Notes: generated by a model not told the origin, from the sequence alone. DNA of 64,000 nucleotides from Mesorhizobium ciceri WSM4083 (GCF_000519305.1 NZ_KI912610.1:777949-841948), one strand, 5' to 3'; counted from the first letter of the stretch, positions 48,745 through 57,876 are shown. Numbers and translations: made by a program.

Positions 48745-50589
48745 TTATTCCGGCACAAACCTCACCGCGCCCTTGGCCGCGCTGGTGGCCATCGCGGCAT
48801 AGGCGCGCAAGGCGGTCGTCACCTTGCGCTTGCGCTTTTCCTCGGGCTTCCAGGCCAGGGCGCCCTTGGCTTCCATGGCCGCCCGGCGCGCAGCGAGTTC
48901 CGCCTCATCGACAGCCAGGCGGATGCTGCGGTTCGGGATGTCGATCTCGATCGTATCGCCCTCCTGCACCAGCCCGATCAGCCCGCCTTCAGCGGCTTCC
49001 GGCGACGCATGGCCGATCGACAGGCCCGAGGTGCCTCCGGAGAAGCGGCCATCGGTGACCAGAGCGCAGGCCTTGCCGAGGCCTTTCGACTTCAGATAGC
49101 TGGTCGGATAGAGCATTTCCTGCATGCCTGGGCCGCCGCGCGGCCCTTCATAGCGGATGACGACCACATCGCCGGCCTTGATCTCGTTTGACAGGATCGC
49201 CTTGACGCTGGAATCCTGGCTTTCGAAGACGCGGGCCGGGCCGGTGAACTTCAGGATCGATTCATCGACGCCGGCGGTCTTCACGATGCAGCCGTCGAGA
49301 GCCAGATTGCCTTTCAGCACGGCGAGGCCGCCATCTTTGGAAAAGGGATGTTCGGTCGAGCGGATGACGCCTTTCTCGCGGTCGAGATCGAGTTCGTCCC
49401 AGCGGCGGTCCTGGCTGAAAGCGACCTGTGTCGGCACGCCGCCAGGGGCGGCGAGGAAGAAATCCCGCACGCTCTGGCTGGTCGTGCGGGAAATATCCCA
49501 ATGGTCGAGCGCTTCGCCCAGCGTTCGCGTGTGCACCGTCGGCAGGTCGCGGTTGAGCAGGCCGGCATTGTCGAGCTGGCCGAGGATGGCCATGATGCCG
49601 CCGGCGCGGTGGACGTCTTCCATGTGGACGTCGGACTTGGCCGGAGCAACCTTGCACAGCACCGGCACCTTGCGCGACAGGGCGTCGATGTCGTCCTGAT
49701 CGAAATCGATCTCGCCCTCATGCGCGGCAGCCAGGATGTGCAGCACGGTGTTGGTCGAGCCGCCCATGGCGATGTCGAGCGTCATAGCGTTCTCGAAGGC
49801 ACCTTTGGAGGCGATGTTGCGCGGCAGCGCCGTCTCATCGTCCTGCTCGTAATAGCGCTGGGCGAGATCGACGATCAGGTGGCCGGCCTCGACGAACAAG
49901 CGCTTGCGGTCGGCATGCGTGGCCAGCGTGGAACCGTTGCCCGGCAGCGACAGGCCAAGCGCCTCGGTCAAACAATTCATCGAATTGGCGGTGAACATGC
50001 CCGAGCAGGAGCCGCAGGTCGGGCAGGCCGAGCGCTCGATGACCTTGACGTCCTCGTCGGAGACCCTGTCGTCGGCGGCCGCCACCATGGCATCAACCAG
50101 GTCGAGCGCCTGCGTCTTGCCGGCGAGCACCACCTTGCCGGCTTCCATCGGCCCGCCGGAGACGAAGACGGTCGGGATGTTGAGGCGCAACGAGGCCATC
50201 AGCATGCCAGGCGTGATCTTGTCGCAATTGGAGATGCAGACCATGGCATCGGCACAGTGGGCGTTGACCATGTATTCGACGGAATCGGCGATCAGCTCGC
50301 GCGACGGCAGCGAATAGAGCATGCCGTCATGGCCCATGGCGATGCCGTCGTCGACGGCGATGGTGTTGAATTCCTTGGCAACGCCGCCGGCCTTCTCGAT
50401 CTCACGCGCCACCAGTTGGCCGAGATCCTTCAGGTGAACATGGCCCGGCACGAATTGGGTGAAGGAGTTGACCACCGCTATGATCGGTTTGCCGAAATCG
50501 CTGTCCTTCATGCCGGTGGCGCGCCAGAGGCCGCGAGCGCCGGCCATGTTGCGGCCATGGGTGGTGGTGCGGGAGCGATAGGCAGGCAT
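48745..50589 (-). CDS. ilvD: Dihydroxy-acid dehydratase
   Basis: A 614-residue Fe-S dehydratase of branched-chain amino acid synthesis that converts 2,3-dihydroxy-isovalerate to 2-oxo-isovalerate. Signatures are CISNCDKITPGMLMA, SCPTCGSCSGMFTANSMN and the C-terminal ALVTDGRFSGGTSGLSIGH. ATG 50589, starting MPAYRSRTTTHGRNMAGAR, is clearly right; the frame continues to 50685. It is the true biosynthetic IlvD, distinct from the sugar-acid dehydratase at 13.5 kb. Confidence 0.97.
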   Translation of the reverse strand: MPAYRSRTTTHGRNMAGARGLWRATGMKDSDFGKPIIAVVNSFTQFVPGHVHLKDLGQLVAREIEKAGGVAKEFNTIAVDDGIAMGHDGMLYSLPSRELIADSVEYMVNAHCADAMVCISNCDKITPGMLMASLRLNIPTVFVSGGPMEAGKVVLAGKTQALDLVDAMVAAADDRVSDEDVKVIERSACPTCGSCSGMFTANSMNCLTEALGLSLPGNGSTLATHADRKRLFVEAGHLIVDLAQRYYEQDDETALPRNIASKGAFENAMTLDIAMGGSTNTVLHILAAAHEGEIDFDQDDIDALSRKVPVLCKVAPAKSDVHMEDVHRAGGIMAILGQLDNAGLLNRDLPTVHTRTLGEALDHWDISRTTSQSVRDFFLAAPGGVPTQVAFSQDRRWDELDLDREKGVIRSTEHPFSKDGGLAVLKGNLALDGCIVKTAGVDESILKFTGPARVFESQDSSVKAILSNEIKAGDVVVIRYEGPRGGPGMQEMLYPTSYLKSKGLGKACALVTDGRFSGGTSGLSIGHASPEAAEGGLIGLVQEGDTIEIDIPNRSIRLAVDEAELAARRAAMEAKGALAWKPEEKRKRKVTTALRAYAAMATSAAKGAVRFVPE

Positions 50590-50842
50590 GTTTTTTCCTT
50601 GGTGGCTGCCCGCAGCCCAGGAATGGCGCGGCGGAGCTGAGTTCGGACCGCAGGCGTTATAGACGCGCAAGTATGGTCTGGCCACAATTTTGCAATGCGC
50701 CAGATTCTCTCAGAAAAAATGCGTGGCACTGTCGGATGGCGCGCTGCATGCCCGTCCTTGGACAGACGGCAAGGAGATGGCACCATGTTCGGAGTCAGCC
50801 GTTTCACAGCAACAGCGACCGAAACAGCACGAGGAGCACGAC

Positions 50843-51313
50843 ATGCAAAAGATCACCACCTGCCTGTGGTTCGACGGCCAGGCCGAAGAGGCCATGAATT
50901 TCTACGTCTCCATCTTCAAGAATTCGAAGGTGCTGAGCGTGATGCGCTGGCCCGAGGGCCACGCCGATGAAGGCAAGGTGCTGGTGACCACGTTCGAACT
51001 CGACGGCGTGCAATTCCAGGCGCTCAACGGCGGACCGCAGTTCAAGCACACCGAGGCGATGTCGCAGTCGATCGACTGCAAGACGCAGGAAGAGGTGGAT
51101 TATTTCTGGGACAAGCTCATCGAAGGTGGCGGCCAACCGTCGCAATGCAGCTGGCTGAAGGATAAATTCGGCGTCTCCTGGCAGGTTGTTCCGGAGCAGC
51201 TGCCGCGCCTGCTTCTGGATCCGGACCGGGCCAAGGCCGGCCGCGTGATGTCGGCGATGATGCAGATGAGCAAGATCGACATCGCCAAGATCGAAGAGGC
51301 GGCTAGGGGGTGA
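50843..51313 (+). CDS. PhnB/VOC-family protein
   Basis: A 156-residue protein of the 3-demethylubiquinone-methyltransferase/PhnB-like VOC group. Typical parts are ITTCLWFDGQAEEAMNFYVSIF, VQFQALNGGPQFKH and the WLKDKFGVSWQVVPEQLPRLL motif. Enzymatic activity for this group is unproven. A GAGGAG lies before the ATG. It is divergent from ilvD and convergent with prfC across an inverted repeat. Confidence 0.87.
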   Translation: MQKITTCLWFDGQAEEAMNFYVSIFKNSKVLSVMRWPEGHADEGKVLVTTFELDGVQFQALNGGPQFKHTEAMSQSIDCKTQEEVDYFWDKLIEGGGQPSQCSWLKDKFGVSWQVVPEQLPRLLLDPDRAKAGRVMSAMMQMSKIDIAKIEEAARG

Positions 51314-51329
51314 GAACTGCGCGATCTTG

Positions 51330-51473
51330 CCTTCTCCCCCTGTGGGAGAAGGTGGATTGGCGCGCAGCGCCAAGACGGTTGAGGGGTGTTCCAGCGGAGT
51401 GAGGCGTTAGCGTTCCCTGGAGCACCCCTCATCCGTCGCCTTCGGCGACACCTTCTCCCACAGGGGGAGAAGG
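51330..51473. repeat. REP-like inverted repeat, 25-bp perfect arms
   Basis: The arm at 51330-51354 is exactly inverted at 51449-51473. Each arm is itself a small palindrome (TTCTCCC...GGGAGAA). Within the loop, GAGGGGTG-TT-CCAG (51381-51394) pairs with CTGG-AG-CACCCCTC (51417-51430). It separates the convergent PhnB-like and prfC genes. Confidence 0.82.
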
Positions 51474-51485
51474 GGAAGTCAGCGC

Positions 51486-53078
51486 TCAAGCCGCTCTGTC
51501 GCGGACCTGATAGTCCTTGATCGTGGCAAACGTGATCGCTTTCCAGCGTTCCGCTTCGTAGTTCAGCGAGAAAGCGTGCTGGGCGAGGAACACCGGATCG
51601 TTGTCGAGATCGCGGGCGATATCGCCGCGATGCGCCTCGATGAAGCGAAGCGTCTCGGCTTTGTCGTCGGCCGATATCCAGCGGCAGACCGAAAACCGCG
51701 ACATCTCGAATTCGACCGGCAGCGTGTATTCGAAGTTCAGCCGTTCCTTCAGGACATCGAGCTGCAACGCGCCGACGACGCCGACGATGGCCGGCGAGCC
51801 ATCCTCGGGCGAAAACAGCTGCACGACGCCCTCCTCTGCCATCTGATGCAGCGCTTCCTTAAGTTTTTTCGCCTTCATCGCGTCGCCGAGGCGCACACGA
51901 CGCAGGATTTCGGGCGCGAAATTCGGAACGCCGCGGAACAGGATTTCCTCGCCCTCGGTCAGTGTATCGCCGATGCGCAGCGTGCCGTGGTTGGGAATGC
52001 CGACGACATCACCGGCAAAGGCCTCGTCAGCGGTGACGCGGGTGCGGGCAAAGAAGAACTGCGGCGCCGACAACGACATCGGTTTTCCCGTGCGCACCAG
52101 CTTGGCCTTCATGCCGCGCTCGAGCTTGCCGGAGCAAACGCGGACGAAGGCGATGCGGTCGCGATGGTTGGGGTCCATGTTGGCCTGAATCTTGAAGACG
52201 AACGACGTCATCTTCTCCTCGGTCGCCTCGACCTTGCGGGTGTCGGCCTCCTGCGCGCGCGGCGGCGGTCCAAAAGCGCCGAGTGCCTCGATCAGGTCGC
52301 GCACGCCATAGTTGCGCAGCGCCGAACCGAAATAGACCGGCGTCAGATGGCCCTCGCGGAAGGCTTCTATATCAAGGGGTCTGCACGCTTCCCGCGCGAG
52401 CTCCAGTTCCTCGATGAAGGCTTCGCGTTCGTTTTCTGGCAAAAGGCCAGCAACGCGGTTGGAATCGGGACCGTTGACCGGCGTGCGTTCTTTCTCCGCG
52501 TCGCCCCTGCGCACGGCATTCAGCGCCAGATGATAGGTGCCGGCAAAATTCTTGCCGCGGCCGATCGGCCAGGTGACGGGGGCAGTATCCAGCGCCAGCT
52601 TCTGCTCGATCTCGTCCAAAATCTCGAACGGATCGCGGCTTTCGCGGTCCATCTTGTTGATGAAGGTGATGATCGGAATGTCGCGCAGCCGGCAGACTTC
52701 GAACAGCTTCAGTGTGCGCGGCTCGATGCCCTTGGCGGCATCGATGACCATGACCGCCGAGTCGACCGCCGACAGCGTGCGGTAGGTGTCGTCGGCGAAA
52801 TCCTCGTGGCCGGGCGTGTCGAGCAGGTTGAAGACATTGTCTTCATACTCGAAGGTCATCACCGAGGTGACGACCGAAATGCCGCGCTCGCGCTCGATCT
52901 TCATCCAGTCGGAGCGGGTCTGGATCTTGTCCTTCTTGGCTTTGACCTCGCCGGCAAGCTGGATAGCGCCGCCGAACAGCAGCAGCTTTTCGGTGAGCGT
53001 GGTCTTGCCGGCGTCCGGGTGCGCGATGATCGCGAAGGTGCGGCGGCGCGCCACTTCTTCTTCTATTGCTTCGGGCAT
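51486..53078 (-). CDS. prfC: Peptide chain release factor 3
   Basis: A 530-residue translational GTPase that removes RF1/RF2 from the ribosome after termination. G1 is AHPDAGKTT, G3 DTPGHEDF, G4 NKMDRE; the RSDWMKIERERGISV switch and the C-terminal FEYTLPVEFEMSRFSVCRW segment are RF3-specific. Length matches the family (about 530). Confidence 0.97.
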   Translation of the reverse strand: MPEAIEEEVARRRTFAIIAHPDAGKTTLTEKLLLFGGAIQLAGEVKAKKDKIQTRSDWMKIERERGISVVTSVMTFEYEDNVFNLLDTPGHEDFADDTYRTLSAVDSAVMVIDAAKGIEPRTLKLFEVCRLRDIPIITFINKMDRESRDPFEILDEIEQKLALDTAPVTWPIGRGKNFAGTYHLALNAVRRGDAEKERTPVNGPDSNRVAGLLPENEREAFIEELELAREACRPLDIEAFREGHLTPVYFGSALRNYGVRDLIEALGAFGPPPRAQEADTRKVEATEEKMTSFVFKIQANMDPNHRDRIAFVRVCSGKLERGMKAKLVRTGKPMSLSAPQFFFARTRVTADEAFAGDVVGIPNHGTLRIGDTLTEGEEILFRGVPNFAPEILRRVRLGDAMKAKKLKEALHQMAEEGVVQLFSPEDGSPAIVGVVGALQLDVLKERLNFEYTLPVEFEMSRFSVCRWISADDKAETLRFIEAHRGDIARDLDNDPVFLAQHAFSLNYEAERWKAITFATIKDYQVRDRAA

Positions 53079-53319
53079 TCTCTGGGATTTCCGTGTGACA
53101 GGCCGGGCTTCTAGCAGCGCAGTGGCAGGCTGTCGACCGCTCCGGCGGCTCGGACGCTGCCGATCGCCGCCGCACCGTCACGTCAGAGCGTACAGTTCAG
53201 TCGTGCTGTGGCTCTGGCCAGTGCATTGCCGCATATTTTGCGCTGCGCGATGTTGGCAAGCGGCTGCCGGGATGGCACTGGATGAACATCCCGCGGGATG
53301 ACGAGGCAGAGGAGCAATC

Positions 53320-54393
53320 ATGACTGCGGCGAAACATGTGATCGTCATCGGCGCCGGCATCATCGGCGCCTCCATCGCCTGGCATCTGAGCAGAGCGGGT
53401 GCGCAAGTGACGGTGATTGCCGACAGTGCTGCTGGCGGAGTGGCAACGCCAAACTCGTTCGCCTGGATCAACGCCAGCTGGGGCAATCCGGAGCCGTATT
53501 TCCGGCTGCGCACCCGCGCGATGGCCGAATGGTCGCGGCTGGCACAGGACCTGCCCGGCCTGCCGCTGAACTGGTGCGGCGGCCTGTGCTGGGATTTACC
53601 AGCGGCCGACATGGAAACCTACGCCACGGAACATTCCGCTTGGGGCTATGGCATCAGCCAAGTCGACCGCGCCGGTGCCGCGCGCATCGAGCCCAATCTC
53701 ACCGAGCTTCCGGATTTTGCCTTGCATGTCGCCGAAGAGGGCGTGGCCGAGCCTGTTGCAGCCACAAAAGCGCTGCTGGACGACGCCGAGCGGCATGGCG
53801 CGAAGATCATCTCCACCACGGTGACGGCCCTGGCCCAGACCGGCGGCAGGATCACCGGTGTCGACACATCGCACGGCTTGATTGCATCAGACGAGGTGGT
53901 GATCGCTGCCGGCGTTGGCTCGTCGGGGATCGCCGCAACCGCCGGGATCAACCTGCCGATAGAAACGCCGCCCGGCCTGATCGTCCATTCGCGGCCCCAC
54001 AAACGACTGCTCAACGGCTTGGTGCTGGCCGAGCGGCTGCACATGCGCCAGACGGCGGAAGGCCGCATCATCGCCGGCTCGGATTTTGGAGGCGCCGATC
54101 CGGGTATGGATGCCGAAGCCACCGCCCACGCGCTGTTTGCGGCCATGAAGGCCATGCTGCGCGACAGCGATGGGTTGGAACTCGATTTCCGCACGGTCGG
54201 CTACCGGCCGACGCCGATCGACGGCTTTCCGATCATCGGCCGCGCCGAGGGCGTGGACGGTGTCTATGTCGCCGTCATGCATTCCGGCATCACGCTGGCG
54301 CCGGCCGTCGGCCTGTTCGCCACAAGGGAAATCCTCGATGGCGAGCGCGACCCGCTGCTTGCCCCTTATGGATCGTCACGCTTCGCTCAATAG
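53320..54393 (+). CDS. FAD-dependent amine/amino-acid oxidoreductase (DAO family)
   Basis: A 357-residue flavoprotein of the glycine oxidase/D-amino-acid oxidase family. The FAD motif is VIVIGAGIIGASIAWHLSRAG; the C-terminal DGFPIIGRAEGVDGVYVAVMHSGITLAP is the family signature. It would oxidise a primary or secondary amine or a D-amino acid. GAGGAG precedes ATG 53320. Its end overlaps the convergent amidase by seven bases. Substrate not predictable. Confidence 0.88.
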   Translation: MTAAKHVIVIGAGIIGASIAWHLSRAGAQVTVIADSAAGGVATPNSFAWINASWGNPEPYFRLRTRAMAEWSRLAQDLPGLPLNWCGGLCWDLPAADMETYATEHSAWGYGISQVDRAGAARIEPNLTELPDFALHVAEEGVAEPVAATKALLDDAERHGAKIISTTVTALAQTGGRITGVDTSHGLIASDEVVIAAGVGSSGIAATAGINLPIETPPGLIVHSRPHKRLLNGLVLAERLHMRQTAEGRIIAGSDFGGADPGMDAEATAHALFAAMKAMLRDSDGLELDFRTVGYRPTPIDGFPIIGRAEGVDGVYVAVMHSGITLAPAVGLFATREILDGERDPLLAPYGSSRFAQ

Positions 54394-55760
54394 CCCGACG
54401 GACGGTGAAAGCCACCGGCCAGTGGTTCGATTGCCTTGGCGATGCCGAGCAGCTGTGACTCCGACCAGCGTTTGCCGACCAGTTGCAGGCCGACAGGCAG
54501 GCCGGCGCTGTCTTGTCCGCATGGGATGGAAAGGGCTGGATGGCCGCTGTAGTTGAAGACAGCGCCATAGGCCGGCAGCATCCAGTAGCTCTGCTCCTTG
54601 CCATCGACCTTGATCGGCGTGCCCGGCTCGCAATGAGGGAAAGCGGTGGTCATGGCGACCGGGCAGAGCAGCGCATCATGGTCCTCAAAAAATCGGTCCC
54701 AGGCGAGAATGGACCTGTCGCGGCGAGCGAGCGCCTCGAACCAGCGCGAAACCGGTGTCGGTCCCTCTGGCGGCTCCGCCTGCGCGGCCTCCATCATCAT
54801 GCCGATCAGCGCGCCGCCCTGCTCCAGATCGTCGTCCAGGTCGAGTTTCGGCAGTTTTGCTGCTTCGACGACGGCGCCGGCGCCCTGCAGCTGCCTTGCG
54901 AGATTTTCGACCGCAGCGCTGATCTCGCCTGCCACCGGAAAGCCGGGAAAGGACGGCGCGAAGGCGATGCGCAATGTCCTAGGGTCGAGCTTCGGCATGT
55001 CCTGGACCGGCACCGGCGCAAGATCGGTGTCGCTTCCGTCCGGGCCGGCGATGATTTGGTAGATCAGCGCCAAATCTTCCACACCGCGCGCCAGCGGCCC
55101 AAGACAAGACATCAGCCGCACGCTGCGCGCAGCACCGCCAGGATCGGGGAAGGCGCCGGCCAACGAGACGCGGTGCTCCGTCGGCTTCAGGCCATAGACA
55201 CCGCAGAAGCTGGCCGGCAGCCGAATCGAATCCTGCATGTCGGTGCCGACGTCGAACGGCGTCATTCCCGAGCAAAGTGCCGCCGCCGCGCCGCCGCTGG
55301 AACCGCCCGCCGTGCGCTGGAGATTCCATGGATTGTTGGTGCGGCCGAAGAGCGGATTGTTCGATTGCCAACCTCCCAGCATGGTCGCGACATTGGTCTT
55401 GGCCATCAGCACGCCGCCGGCCGCTTTCAGTCTGATGACGACCGGGCTGTCCTGCTTGGCGACATAATCGGCGAAGGGCGGGAAGCCGACCGTTGTCCTC
55501 ATGCCTGACGTTTCGTGCATGTCCTTCAGCGTGAACGGTACACCATGCAGAGGTCCGAGAGCGTCGCCGCGCGCCTGGGCGGCGTCCGCCTTCTTGGCAC
55601 GCTCGCGGGCGCCTTCCCTGTCGAGCGAGATGACAGCGCTGACGACCTCGTTGTGCGCATCGATCTGCGCCAGGTGGGCGTCGAGTGCTTCCACAGCGGA
55701 GATTTTCCGCGTGGCGATGGCAGCGGCGAGATCGACGGTTGAGGAGAAGGCGATGTCCAT
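54387..55760 (-). CDS. Amidase-signature family hydrolase with altered signature
   Basis: A 457-residue amidase. The Ser-cisSer-Lys triad is visible as K79 (FTLKDMHETSG), the serines of GGSSGG (152-157) and nucleophile S178 in GTDMQDSIRLPAS, followed by GVYGLKPTEHR. The two glycines that normally precede the nucleophile (GTDxGGS) are glutamine and aspartate (176-177), which should alter the oxyanion hole. It may hydrolyse an unusual amide. It shares the region with a DAO-type oxidase on the opposite strand. Confidence 0.88.
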   Translation of the reverse strand: MDIAFSSTVDLAAAIATRKISAVEALDAHLAQIDAHNEVVSAVISLDREGARERAKKADAAQARGDALGPLHGVPFTLKDMHETSGMRTTVGFPPFADYVAKQDSPVVIRLKAAGGVLMAKTNVATMLGGWQSNNPLFGRTNNPWNLQRTAGGSSGGAAAALCSGMTPFDVGTDMQDSIRLPASFCGVYGLKPTEHRVSLAGAFPDPGGAARSVRLMSCLGPLARGVEDLALIYQIIAGPDGSDTDLAPVPVQDMPKLDPRTLRIAFAPSFPGFPVAGEISAAVENLARQLQGAGAVVEAAKLPKLDLDDDLEQGGALIGMMMEAAQAEPPEGPTPVSRWFEALARRDRSILAWDRFFEDHDALLCPVAMTTAFPHCEPGTPIKVDGKEQSYWMLPAYGAVFNYSGHPALSIPCGQDSAGLPVGLQLVGKRWSESQLLGIAKAIEPLAGGFHRPSGY

Positions 55761-56086
55761 GGTGAATGCTCCGGCTTGGCGGCGCTCGCCTGGTCAAAAT
55801 GGCGGATAGCGACGCGATTTCAAGCGGAGTTGAGCATTCGAGGATCGCCTGCGCTGGATCGGAATTGTGCCAATAGTCTGTTGAGGTCGGCGCTCTACGG
55901 CGCCCCCCTCTGGCCTGCCGGCCATCTCCCCCTCAAGTGGGGAGATTGGATAGCGTCACGGCTTTCGCCAATCTCCAATGTTGCAAGAACGCGCGGGCGG
56001 CGAAGCTGCCAATCTCCCCACTTGAGGGGGAGATGTCCGGCAGGACAGAGGGGGGCGCTGTCCCGCGGCGTTGCCGCGATTTGCAA
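55761..56086. other. Intergenic stretch holding a long palindrome
   Basis: This 326-base gap between the glutamine amidotransferase stop and the amidase start contains no plausible gene. Bases 55901-56057 are taken up by the 49-base inverted repeat described separately; the rest shows nothing I recognise. Confidence 0.6.
55901..56057. repeat. Long inverted repeat, 49-bp arms (47/49 matching)
   Basis: The arm at 55901-55949 is inverted at 56009-56057 with two mismatches around a 59-base spacer. Each arm contains its own hairpin (ATCTCCCC...GGGGAGAT). The boundary sequence CGCCCCCCTCTG and its complement mark both ends. It is the longest repeat in the window and of the rhizobial intergenic type. 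Confidence 0.88.
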
Positions 56087-56887
56087 CTACCCGACCAGCG
56101 CCAGCTTCGCCACACCCGGAGCAAACGGGCGAATGCTGATGCCATCGCCGCTGATCGTGACAAAACTCGCCGGCGGGATCGCCTGCCAGTCGCCGCCCTC
56201 GCGGTCGAACGGCTCGGAAACGATGCAGCGGCCGCCGCCCTTGCGCAGGACAGAAGTGTAGAGCGTCGGCGCATGGGCGTCGGTGGCGTAGCGCACCGCA
56301 TGCAGCGCCTGGCCATTCGAAAAGGCTGCGGTGAGCTTCAGCGCCGGTTCGAGGCCGGCGCGGCGCGAGGCTTCGAGCACGCGGCTGGTGGCGCGGGAGA
56401 CGGCGCCTTGCGGATCGGTGGCCAATCCCTCGTCGATCATCAGCAGGAAGAACAGTTCGGAATCGGTGGTGCCTTCGCGCTGGTCGAAGACGGCGTCGGA
56501 CAGCGAGTTCTCCAGCGCACGGCGGATCTTCTCGAAGCCGCCGATCTGGCCGTTATGCATGAACGACCAGTTGCCGGAGATGAACGGATGGCAGTTCATG
56601 CGGCTGGTGGCGCCGCCGGTCGACGCCCGAACATGGGCGAGGAACAGGCCGGATTTGATCTGCCGGCACAGGCTTTTCAGATTGGGATCGGACCAGGCCG
56701 GCAGGATATCGCGATAGAGCCCCGGCTCGGGGCGGTCGCCATACCAGGCAAGGCCGAAGCCGTCGCCATTGGTCGGCGATTTCGCTTCCTGGGCACAATG
56801 GCTCTGGGCGATCAGCGAGTGACAGGGCGCCGTGAGGATGTCTTCGAGAAAGACCGCTTCACCGAGATAGGCCGCCCACCGGCACAT
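56087..56887 (-). CDS. Class II glutamine amidotransferase (YafJ-like)
   Basis: A 266-residue Ntn-type amidotransferase. The nucleophile is Cys2 (MCRWAAYLG), with HVRASTGG, NCHPF, MHNGQIGGF and TTDSELFF further along, the residues that bind glutamine. Such proteins hydrolyse glutamine for a partner synthase, but the acceptor of the YafJ group is unknown. It lies 15 bases after the DUF6356 gene on the same strand. Confidence 0.9.
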   Translation of the reverse strand: MCRWAAYLGEAVFLEDILTAPCHSLIAQSHCAQEAKSPTNGDGFGLAWYGDRPEPGLYRDILPAWSDPNLKSLCRQIKSGLFLAHVRASTGGATSRMNCHPFISGNWSFMHNGQIGGFEKIRRALENSLSDAVFDQREGTTDSELFFLLMIDEGLATDPQGAVSRATSRVLEASRRAGLEPALKLTAAFSNGQALHAVRYATDAHAPTLYTSVLRKGGGRCIVSEPFDREGGDWQAIPPASFVTISGDGISIRPFAPGVAKLALVG

Positions 56888-56902
56888 CGCTTCTGTCGTC
56901 CC

Positions 56903-57151
56903 CTAGGCGCGATCCATAAGAGCCGCAGGCTCCTTGATCGCGTGTGTGCCTCTGTTGTGCGTCCGCTCGTAAAGCTCGCGAACGATTCGGCTGGCGGTAG
57001 TTTCAAACAGAAACGGCAAGAAAGCATGAACGAGCGCAGCACAAGCCGCCAGCAACAGGCGCGACGAAAACCAGGCGGCAAACCCCATGTGGCTGAAATA
57101 GGTTTCGCCGACCTTGGCCGGATGAGAGGTGAAAATCCTTGCGACCGACAT
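56903..57151 (-). CDS. DUF6356-family small membrane protein
   Basis: An 82-residue protein with the DUF6356-type pattern: an N-terminal F-x-x-H-P-x-x-V-G-E-T-Y-F-x-H start, a hydrophobic helix (LLLAACAALVHAFLPFLF), and ETTASRIVRELYERT. It is probably an inner-membrane protein of unknown function. Its start is divergent from the Lrp gene and it appears to be in an operon with the amidotransferase. Confidence 0.78.
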   Translation of the reverse strand: MSVARIFTSHPAKVGETYFSHMGFAAWFSSRLLLAACAALVHAFLPFLFETTASRIVRELYERTHNRGTHAIKEPAALMDRA

Positions 57152-57249
57152 GCTGGTTCCCCTTCAGCGCTTCAAGTTCCTGATATGAGTATCCTGACAC
57201 GCTTCGCTGGTTCATCGGTCTCAAAATGTCCTTGTATTTCGGCGATCCA

Positions 57250-57265
57250 TGGGACAAACATCCCA
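57250..57265. promoter_or_regulatory. Inverted repeat TGGGA-N6-TCCCA at the Lrp gene start
   Basis: TGGGA (57250-57254) and TCCCA (57261-57265) flank CAAACA and end one base before ATG 57267. Lrp/AsnC proteins often repress their own genes from sites overlapping the start. If real, it argues that translation begins at 57267. Confidence 0.35.
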
Positions 57266-57266
57266 C

Positions 57267-57737
57267 ATGCTTCTGGAAATTGACGAAATCGACCGGAAAT
57301 TGCTCGCCGAATTGCAACGCGACGGCACGCTGTCGGTCGACCAGCTGTCGGACCGGGTGGCGCTGTCGCGCAATGCCTGCTGGCGCCGGGTGAAGCGGCT
57401 GGAAGAGGCTGGTGTCATCACCGGCAGGGTGGCGCTGGTCGATGCCGAAAAGCTTGGGCTTGGCCTTTCCGTCTTCATCCTGATCCGCACGTCCAACCAC
57501 GATCCGGAGTGGCTGCAGAAGTTCCGGGCGGCGGTGACCGGCTTTCCCGAGATCATCGGCGTCTACCGCATGTCCGGCGACCTCGATTATGTCTTGCGCG
57601 CCCGCGTCGCCGACGTGAAGGCCTATGACCGGCTCTACCAGCGGCTGATCGCCAAGGTGGCGCTGTCAGACGTCTCAGCGTCGTTCGTGATGGAGGAGAT
57701 CAAGGAGACGACGGTCGTTCCGATGGAACTGCGTTGA
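57267..57737 (+). CDS. Lrp/AsnC-family transcriptional regulator
   Basis: A 156-residue regulator with an N-terminal HTH (IDEIDRKLLAELQRDGTLSVDQLSDRVALSRNACWRRV, shown here only as its key stretches IDRKLLAEL and LSRNACWRR) and a C-terminal RAM domain with GVYRMSGDLDYVLR. RAM domains bind amino acids. ATG 57267 is preferred because homology starts at LLEIDEIDRK; ATG 57249 is an in-frame alternative. The target genes are probably the divergent DUF6356-amidotransferase pair or a distant amino-acid gene. Confidence 0.9.
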   Translation: MLLEIDEIDRKLLAELQRDGTLSVDQLSDRVALSRNACWRRVKRLEEAGVITGRVALVDAEKLGLGLSVFILIRTSNHDPEWLQKFRAAVTGFPEIIGVYRMSGDLDYVLRARVADVKAYDRLYQRLIAKVALSDVSASFVMEEIKETTVVPMELR

Positions 57738-57742
57738 GGTAT

Positions 57743-57782
57743 GTTGATGTTCAGGTGATGCCGGCCTGACCTGAATCTCAAC
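57743..57782 (+). terminator. Terminator-like inverted repeat after the Lrp gene
   Basis: GTTGATGTTCAGGT (57743-57756) pairs with ACCTGAATCTCAAC (57769-57782), 12 of 14 positions matching, starting five bases after the stop. It lacks a U-tract, so it may act as a 3'-end stabiliser. Confidence 0.4.
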
Positions 57783-57876
57783 ACCCCTCAGGTCACAGTG
57801 CCGCCCAAAAGAAAGCCGTTGATAGAATTACAGTCGAGTTGACCGAATCGCCGTTCGCGCCGATAGGATCGATTTT

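Noticed and set aside
48607..51473. CRISPR-like interpretation of the repeated GC-rich hairpins.
   Set aside because: The copies are single palindromic elements in different intergenic gaps, not regularly spaced direct repeats with unique spacers, and no cas gene is present.
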